Shown here: in pieces, positions 57,417 through 64,000 of the stretch
Position numbering within the stretch: position 1 is the first letter of the stretch
Layout of the letters: each line of letters opens with the position of its first letter
The notes under the pieces: model-generated
Database searches by the model: none
Told to the model about the DNA's origin: nothing
Seen by the model: only the letters and a program-made list of their open reading frames with translations
Program-made: the position numbers and the translations under genes
DNA from: Gnetum montanum
Lineage: Eukaryota > Streptophyta > Gnetopsida > Gnetales > Gnetaceae
DNA length: 64,000 nt
Direction of reading: 5' to 3'
NCBI GenBank assembly: GCA_015680685.1
Contig: MNCI01027496.1
Coordinates: forward strand, 1,488,589 to 1,552,588

Positions 57417-58369
57417 CTAAACTTTATTCTTCTCTATCTTTTTGAATGTATTTTCTTTTGATATATCTAGGGAAAGATCGTCGATTCCTAGGCATGCGTC
57501 GATGGTGCTTAGCCATGCTCTTCCCATTATGATTGGGAAGTTCCCCTTACTGTTGTTTACTTGAATCACTAGGAATTCAGCTGGGTATGACCACCCACAA
57601 ATAGTGGTAACAATGTCTTCCACCAGTCCTAATGGGATAGTGATGGACTGGTCAGCCAACTCTAGATGGATGTTGCTCTTTTTCAATGGAGGTAGGTTCC
57701 AGGCCTTATACATTTCTTGAGAACTCAAGTTGACACCAGAACCTAAATCCAAAAGATCCTTGCATAGCACATTTCTAGTAATATGTAAGTATATCAAAGG
57801 AGTCCTAGGATTAGAGAATTTCCTAGGAAGGTGACCAACTTTGATCCAATCGGTAACAACATGTGTTAGCATGACCGTATGCATTGAGTGTAGTGATTGG
57901 GTTGAAGGGGGCTTCAAAGTTTTGATTGATATTGAGGCGTCTAAGGAATCAACTGCTTGTGATTGCAAGGACTTGGTTGGACTATTGGTTCTAAAGAAAG
58001 GTTTTTTCTTCATGTGGTTGTTGGAACCAACAGTAGGTTGAGAGTTAATAACCCTCGTGGTGTTACGTTGTTGTGGTTGGGTAGGGATTTCACCTTGCAT
58101 CACGGGAGTAGGTGGTAGTAGAGCTATTGGTGGAAGAGATGTAGCTCGATGAGAAGGATGATATTCTTACAGAATATCACCTCTAGAAGAGGGAGTCCCA
58201 TAATACTCATGGGCTTGGTAGTGAGGTTGAGGAGTGACGTGACCAGTAGAGTCACATGGGAAGATTGGCTATTACACGTAATATCCATACAGGTCAGGTT
58301 TCTGGTAAGGATACTGTTGCCTTAGTGGTGGCATTCTCCATGATTGTGGGTGTTGCCACTATTGATATT
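57417..58369 (-). pseudogene. Ath5 protease and gag C-terminal part
   Basis: The open frame 58103-57417 (228 codons) holds the retroviral-type aspartic protease: LLDLGSGVNLSSQEMY at the active site (the DLGS/A form is usual in Athila), PAEFLVIQVNN and GRAWLSTIDACLG. Ahead of it, Pro/Gln/Asn-rich gag C-terminus is cut at 58369 by the solo LTR and resumes at 59018-59023. Confidence 0.85.
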
Positions 58370-59022
58370 TGATGAAGCACTATATAGTCAATGCATCGAC
58401 TAGGCCGCGTATACGGGGCCCCATCGATGCATCCCTCCATGCGTTGACATGGCCCCTTTTACGCAGGGCTTGTTTTAGCCTATAAATAAGAGGGCCTTCC
58501 GCCTCATTTAGGCATCCTTCTAGTAGTCATAGCGAAGCTCTTGAATTTTGTTTCTGTAGGAGTTAGATTATTTTCCCAAGTGCATGCCCATAGTGTGATG
58601 CTTGTAATTGTACGACACCTTTATTCGAGCATGACGTACTTGGATGCGCACATCATCGAAAATAAAGATCGAGATTACTTCATCATTGCAACATTCACCT
58701 AGTTGTAATTGTTTAATTATTATTGTTATTTATTATTTTCTTAGTTAATATTTCTTTACCGTCATTTACTATTCTTGTTGTTAACTATGGAATGAGTACG
58801 ACTTAATCACGAGCATTTAAGTNNNNNNNNNNNNNNNNNNNNNNNNNNNNNNNNNNNNNNNNNNNNNNNNNNNNNNNNNNNNNNNNNNNNNNNNNNNNNN
58901 NNNNNNNNNGTGTAACTATCTAGATACCACAACTAGCCTGTCCACGGAGTTTGACCGGATCGTGCGTGAACACTCGTATTTGTATGGTTTAGTGTAGGGG
59001 TACCTAGCCGCTCATCAATATT
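58365..59022 (+). repeat. Solo Athila-like LTR with ATATT target duplication, internal gap
   Basis: The LTR is 58370-59017 (starts TGATGAAG, ends CTCATCA). ATATT stands on each side (58365-58369 and 59018-59022). The flanking Ath5 gag reads on across it, matching Ath4 at about 30070. No internal element sequence follows, so LTR-LTR recombination left a solo copy. It has a TATA-like tataaataag (58482-58491) and a stretch of 87 Ns (58823-58909). Confidence 0.95.
58823..58909. other. Assembly gap, 87 Ns
   Basis: Comparison with the 60594-61455 LTR, where the flanking words are 288 bases apart (61060-61347), shows that the gap stands for about 290 bases. Confidence 0.85.
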
Positions 59023-59275
59023 GCTCAATCAATTGTGGTGGAGTTCCACTGGGATAATATGTTAAGGGTTGGTGGAACTTGCTTGGGTTATCTTGAGGAT
59101 AAGGTAATCTTCAAGGTGTTTGCCTTTTGTTTAATTGTGGATTGAGTGCATACATCCTAGACTCCTACAAATGTGAGATTATAGAGTAACATCCTTTAGG
59201 ATGGTCATATTGACATATCTCACATCCACTATCATTGTCTGTTTCTGAATCCACAACCTCTTCAATGATACTATT
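59023..59275 (-). pseudogene. Ath5 gag zinc-knuckle region
   Basis: Minus strand encodes CEICQYDHPKGCYS near 59220, a C-x2-C-x3-H-x4-C form like the gag zinc knuckle. It matches the Ath6 copy (CNICLYDHPKGQC, about 62693). The element ends about 50 bases further right. Confidence 0.7.
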
Positions 59276-60593
59276 AATTATGTGCAGAAGTTATATACAT
59301 ATAATAATTTTAGTTTTAAAGATTCATGAATTGTATGTAGATATAATTTAAATGTGAGTTTCAAAAAGTAATTTAATTAAAATATGTAATATATGATAAA
59401 TGAAATGAAAATTGGGCAAGGGGCATTATGTCTTCATTTTACTAGAGATCATGATTTGAATGGTTAAAAAATGAGAGCTTGATTTGGTTTGGTTTGAATG
59501 GTGGAAAAAATGTATCATCGAGTATCTAACTTGATAAAGTAGATTCATGGATGAAGACAAGAAAACCATGAGTTCCTTAATGTACCCTTGGATAGGTATT
59601 ATGCATTGTTCAATAGGTATCCAAGCCATGGCTTTTCTCAAGGGGAGCAGTTAAGGCACATCATAGATGAACTAAGAAACAAAATAAGAAAAACTCTTGG
59701 GGTCTATACTTAAGGTAAAATTTTAGATACAAGGGTCCATTAGATTCAAAGGCTAACTGACTAGGTAGCTAAAGAGGAAGGAGAGTTAAAGAAGAAAGAA
59801 AGAGTAAAAGAGTATAATAAAGATTATTTTCTTTGAAAATGGATTTGACACATGAAAGGATGAGGATCCTATGAAGGAGGTCATTCAAAGAAAAATCTTG
59901 TCAATTCAAAAATTAGTTTAAGGCATTGTAGAAAAAGTAGAAAACATGTGGGACTTTATTAATGAAAAATTTATAACTATACTAAAAATAGTGAAGTTTA
60001 AAATATTGTAGGAACTTGCATGAGACAAGAACAACAAGAAGAAAAAGAAAGTAGGTAATGACATTTATAAGAAAAAAGGTTGTTATGGTAGGAATTGTTA
60101 TAAGCAATGAAAACTAACACAACCTACATGAAATTGAGCCAAGCACTTCATGGTCATCAATTAGTCTAGGAAAAACTAACCTTTCAAAAAATCTTTCTCA
60201 AATCAAAAGGGGACTTGGAGATCGAAGGATTAATCCATTAATATGAGTTAGATGTTTTTCCAATGTCAGCAAGTAACAAGTAAGAAAAGATTATGCATAC
60301 ATAAAATACCTTGTGAATAACGTCTAAGCATAGGGAAAACACAATGTAACATAGAAGCATGATTGATAGTGAAAATATTTGAAACAACACAGAGGGAAAA
60401 CAAATTTATCAATGAACATGCGCAAACCAAGAAGGAAAACATGAATAAAATACATTTGAAGTGGATCTAGGAAAAACTAGAGATAAAAGATCCAAAAATA
60501 GAAAATCAAGATTTACAAGAAAGGAGAAAGGAACATACAAAAATACACTTCTAGATGTATATTAGAGATTAGAGGCATTTGACAAGAAGCCAT
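59276..60593 (+). pseudogene. Plus-strand Athila-like gag debris
   Basis: 59440-59780 aligns with the Ath6 gag core (ggtattatgcattgttcaa, then ccatggcttttctca, versus 62180-62300). The rest is purine-rich and broken. It has neither LTR nor PBS of its own. It may be the remains of an element into which Ath6 inserted. Confidence 0.55.
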
Positions 60594-61455
60594 TGATGAA
60601 GTGTCATTAAGTCAATGCGTTGACGGGGCCGCATATATGCGGTTGCGTCAACACGGCCCTGTCGACGTAGCCTTCCTACGTTGACAGGGCCCCGTTTACG
60701 AAGCCATCTATCCCGGCCTATAAATAAGAGGGCCCTCCACCTCATTTAGGCATCCTTTTGTCCTTTGTAGCTAGACTCTTTCAGTTTGTTTCCATAGGAG
60801 TTAGAATATTTTCCCAGTGCATGCTCGCAGTGTGATGCTTGTAATTGTATGGAATCTTTATTCGAGTGTGACGTACTTGGATGTGCACATGACCGGAAAT
60901 AAAGATCGAGATTACTTCATCATTGTAGCATTCACTTAGTTTTAATTATTTAATTATTATTGTTAATTGTTGCTTTCTTAGTTAATATTTATTTATCATC
61001 ATTTACTATTCTTGTTGTTAAATGCAAAATGAGTATGACTTAATCACGAGCATTTAAGTGTGACTACTTGGAAACCTTGCAGCGTACCTAGAATCTATGC
61101 TTGGTAACCCCAGTAGTAGTCATGCACAAGGTCCAAGATTTGTACGGATGATTAAGGAATAGATACTCATCACACTTAGGCTAGCTTAGACTCATTTCCT
61201 ACTACTCATTAGTTTAATTAATATTATCTTCCATTGTCTCTAGGAGTTGCAATAGTTTAGGATCACATCATACGCCTCACTCTGGACTAAACCATACATG
61301 ACAAAGAAATACTAGTCCAGGTGGGAAGATAGTGAACTGTGATCAATGTGTAATTGTCTAGATACCACAACTAGCCTGTCTACGAAGTTCGACCGGATCG
61401 TGCGTGAACGCTCGTATTCGTATGGTTGAGTGTAGGGGTACCTCGTCGCTCATCA
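60594..61455 (+). repeat. 5' LTR of Ath6
   Basis: 862 bp, TGATGAAG...CTCATCA. The TATA box is cctataaataagag (60717-60730). The U3 has gttgacggggcc / ggccctgtcgac words (60613-60695). It is the full-length reference for the gapped solo LTR. Confidence 0.95.
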
Positions 61456-61456
61456 T

Positions 61457-61474
61457 TGGCACTGTTGCCAGGGA
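61457..61474 (+). other. Primer-binding site of Ath6, tRNA-Asp type
   Basis: tggcactgttgccaggga, the best-preserved site of this group in the window. Confidence 0.85.
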
Positions 61475-61593
61475 GGGTGCTAGTTATTTAGATTAGTTAC
61501 ATCATATAAGATCGTTGTAACAAGTATTAACGATATATCCTTTAGAAAAGAAATTAAATTAAAATCTAATTAAGTCACACATGGTTTACAACC

Positions 61594-63630
61594 ATGTCCC
61601 TTCTACAAGACTATAATAATGCCACATCTAGTGAGGCAATTCATTGAAGAACCAACGAATATTATGACAAGGAAGATTTGAGTACGCAACCTGAAGTAAG
61701 GGTTTCTTATAAACATAAACAAAGACAACATCATCCCAATGAATGAAAGCAGAACATACCTAGTGAAGATGAACCCCTACTGGCCACTACAAGCTTAACG
61801 GAAATATAGGAGGCTATTCGAATAGCCCATAGACATCGTAAGGAAAGTAGTCTACCCGTGCTTGATTTAAAAAACTTTCCCAAGTTTTCAGGAGGCTATG
61901 ATTCATATCCACAATAACATTTACAAGCCTTCTACGATGCCTATACATGGAAAAATATTGATAATGGGTGGAAAAAGCTTAAGATCTTTCCTTTGACACT
62001 CGTTGGCCAAGAAAAAGTATGGTATAGATCGTTAAAACCAAATTCAATTCAACATTGGCTGACAATGGTAGAACTTTTTAATAAAAGATATCAAACCTAT
62101 GCGAGAGTGTTAGCCTTGAGGAGACAAATCCAAGAATGGAAACAAGTGCAACATGAACCCTTGGACATGGCCTTAGAAAGATATTATGCATTGTTAGAGA
62201 ATTGCCTAGGCCATGGGTTCTCTGAGGAAAGGCTAATGTACCATATCATAGATGGGCTTCGTAATGAAACAAGGGAGACGCTAGGGATGTACACCCAAGG
62301 TCAACTATATGAGCTATGAACCCATCAACTCCAAGATCTTATTAAGCAGATAGCAAAAGAAGAAGGAGAAATAACCAACTGGGAGAATGTTGAAAGTTCT
62401 CAGCAGTGCCAAAATCTCAACTTAACAAGGGTCCATGATCATGAAGAGGAGAAATCAACTCACTTCAAGGAGGTGGAATCATCTTTGCCAATCCTGCAAT
62501 CACTAGATGAAATTGAGGCAAAGATCAATAAGATGATGGACTGGGTACATGAAAGATGTGGAGAATATGCCAACATTATTAGAGGAAAAACTATGCCAAA
62601 TTGAGAAACAGGACAGGACACCACATGACAATCAAAATAAAGGGTAGAAGATAATAAGGATAAGAACTCAACTGCCAATCATATGTATGAATGTAATATT
62701 TGCTTGTACGATCACCCCAAAGGTCAATGTCCAATCTTGTGACATTTACATGAGCATTGGGGAGGAATGTTACATCGAGAGTTCGTACAAAAATATTGTG
62801 TCCAACCACAGTGGCAAAAACCTCAGTTGTGGGGGAGGCCACCGCCAACTGGACCATACCCTTTGTATGTCGTAGCATCAAATGCTTATTATGTTCAACA
62901 CCCTATTTCTCCAACGGGATTCACATCCTCTACCTCACCTCATCGTTATCATTCTCCCAAGAACTATCCACCCATGTCCTCTCCAACAAGATCACCACCT
63001 CATGTGCCTTACACTTCTTCTCAACCTCAATATTCTCATACTTCACCCCCTTCTACATCACTGCCAGTTATGCCAAAAGATTTTGCACCACAGCACCAAC
63101 CCACAAACGTTACTTATGCTGCTACTATCAATAGCAGTGGAGGTCCTTGACAACATCGAAGGTGTCCCTTCTTTAGAAGTGACCGTCGAAGGGGACACCA
63201 CAATTTAGAAACCATTGCATCTACCCACTCAGCACAAACCCAACACTATGGTGCATCTTCCTCTTCGGACCCAACGCCTCATGTTACCTTATCAAGGCCA
63301 TCACTCAATACTTCAACAACCATGGGGCCCAATGCATATTGCCACATGGGGAGACATGTTGATCCTTGCATACCATCTTATGGTCACAAGTACCATAGTG
63401 GGTCAACTCCTTATAAACGAACCACATCTTATAACTTGCCCCACTATGTCAACTCTAATCAAGTGTGTGAACCTTAATGGGGTAAGTATGACTAGGTCCC
63501 AATATTTCCAACATGCAAGGATCCCCACCTTCCATTTATTAATTTTAGCCATGCTCAACTGTTTAGTTATGGGGGCTATCCTCCATTCTAACATCACAGA
63601 ATTAATAAATGTTTTTCTATTTCTTTAATG
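61594..63630 (+). pseudogene. Ath6 gag with in-frame stops but no frameshift
   Basis: An ATG at 61594 opens one frame that can be followed to about 63630. It carries stops at 61645, 61744, 61807, 61915 and 62317 and several later ones. The gag core reads LDLKNFPKFSGG, then LVGQEKVWYRSLKP and LRRQIQEWKQVQHEPLDM. A zinc-knuckle-like CNICLYDHPKGQC lies near 62693. A Pro/Ser/Gln-rich C-terminal part follows (62767-63150). The protein would form particles; the stops make it inactive. Confidence 0.85.
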
Positions 63631-64000
63631 TTTCAACTTTTTGTTTTCCAGTTTTCACCTTTTAATTTATTGTTTTATATTTTTGTATTTTTATCTTTTT
63701 ATGAGTAATCTCATCTACGAATAAAACACTCATGTGACTCGTTGGTTGAGGTGTATTCTATGTTATCAAGTTTCGTGTGATCAATTATTTGGATAGTGAG
63801 CCCATTACACCCACTCATCCATTCTACAAATAAGAGGTTCTGTTCGAGGGTACAATGATATTCTTGGCATTCTTAAAACTTAAAATAATTTTGTGTTCAT
63901 TGTACACAAAATGAAGAAGGATGGACCAAGAGGGAATGATTAGGGTGTGACATCAAGGGAACTTGTGGATTCTCTTTGGTGGTGTCTATGGGTGCTATCA
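63631..64000 (+). other. Unassigned sequence after Ath6 gag
   Basis: A T-rich stretch followed by mixed sequence. No protease motif is visible before the window ends, although protease follows gag closely in Ath5. Confidence 0.4.

Larger units (their letters stand above)
51846..59275 (-). mobile_element. Ath5: Athila-like element, 5' end missing
   Basis: Minus-strand order: gag C-terminus (59275-58110, split by a solo LTR), protease, RT, RNase H, integrase, non-coding 3' zone, polypurine tract and 3' LTR (52490-51846). No 5' LTR: the element stops near 59275 against plus-strand gag debris. Coding regions are close relatives of Ath4 but in normal order, which is what reveals the Ath4 inversion. 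Confidence 0.85.
60594..64000 (+). mobile_element. Ath6: Athila-like element, 5' part, runs off right edge
   Basis: 5' LTR 60594-61455, PBS 61457-61474, leader and gag 61594 to about 63630. The next 370 bases hold no recognisable protease. Confidence 0.9.

Overview
The window looks like nuclear DNA of a land plant with a large, repeat-rich genome. The evidence is a multi-exon plant receptor-like kinase with GT-AG introns and several Ty3/gypsy LTR retrotransposons of the Athila and Tat types, old enough to carry many stops. A conifer or similar genome would fit, but nothing here fixes the species. One host gene is intact. Nearly everything else is nested and decayed mobile DNA. I saw no tRNA, rRNA or CRISPR locus.

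Layout. 1-2932: two minus-strand Athila-like 5' ends, LTR-PBS-leader (Ath1, running off the left edge) and gag-PBS-LTR (Ath2). 2940-8170: a field of short related repeats holding a dead PIF1/Helitron-type helicase (5245-7034) and a fold-back element (7240-7837). 8170-10278: unique sequence. 10279-13517 (-): complete 7-exon receptor-like protein kinase, 529 aa. 13518-16012: its 5' flank and AT-rich DNA. 16013-18230 (+): old Athila-like LTR, PBS and gag (Ath3). 18540-20057 (-): decayed gene with a GHMHEDIDG motif, tentatively DUF7869-like. 20058-51315 (-): a complete but ruined Athila-like element (Ath4). Its RT-integrase block is inverted (about 26277-28556), and an 18-kb Tat-lineage element (Tat1, 30277-48282, +) sits inside its gag with a 5-bp target duplication ACACC. 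51846-59275 (-): a second Athila-like element (Ath5, 5' end missing), carrying a plus-strand solo LTR (58370-59017, duplication ATATT). 59276-60593: plus-strand gag debris. 60594-64000 (+): 5' LTR, PBS and gag of another Athila-like element (Ath6) leaving the right edge.

The most unusual object is Tat1. Its gag-protease and RT-RNase H-integrase blocks are about 6 kb apart. The gap holds a multi-exon gene on the opposite strand (37050-41279, -) with GT-AG introns, a coiled-coil part, an acidic C-terminus and a possible TATA box. Short tandem arrays with a shared vocabulary flank this module, and a third array lies after integrase. The 5' leader is a separate array of hairpin-forming 47-bp units. 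Because the gene is antisense to the genomic RNA, its introns would survive reverse transcription. The gap matches the PR-RT intron position known from Ogre-type Tat elements.

Three single-N positions (7579, 33197, 34026) are scaffold joins at which overlapping contig ends were left unmerged, giving false tandem duplications. The 87-N gap at 58823-58909 stands for roughly 290 bases, judged from the homologous LTR.
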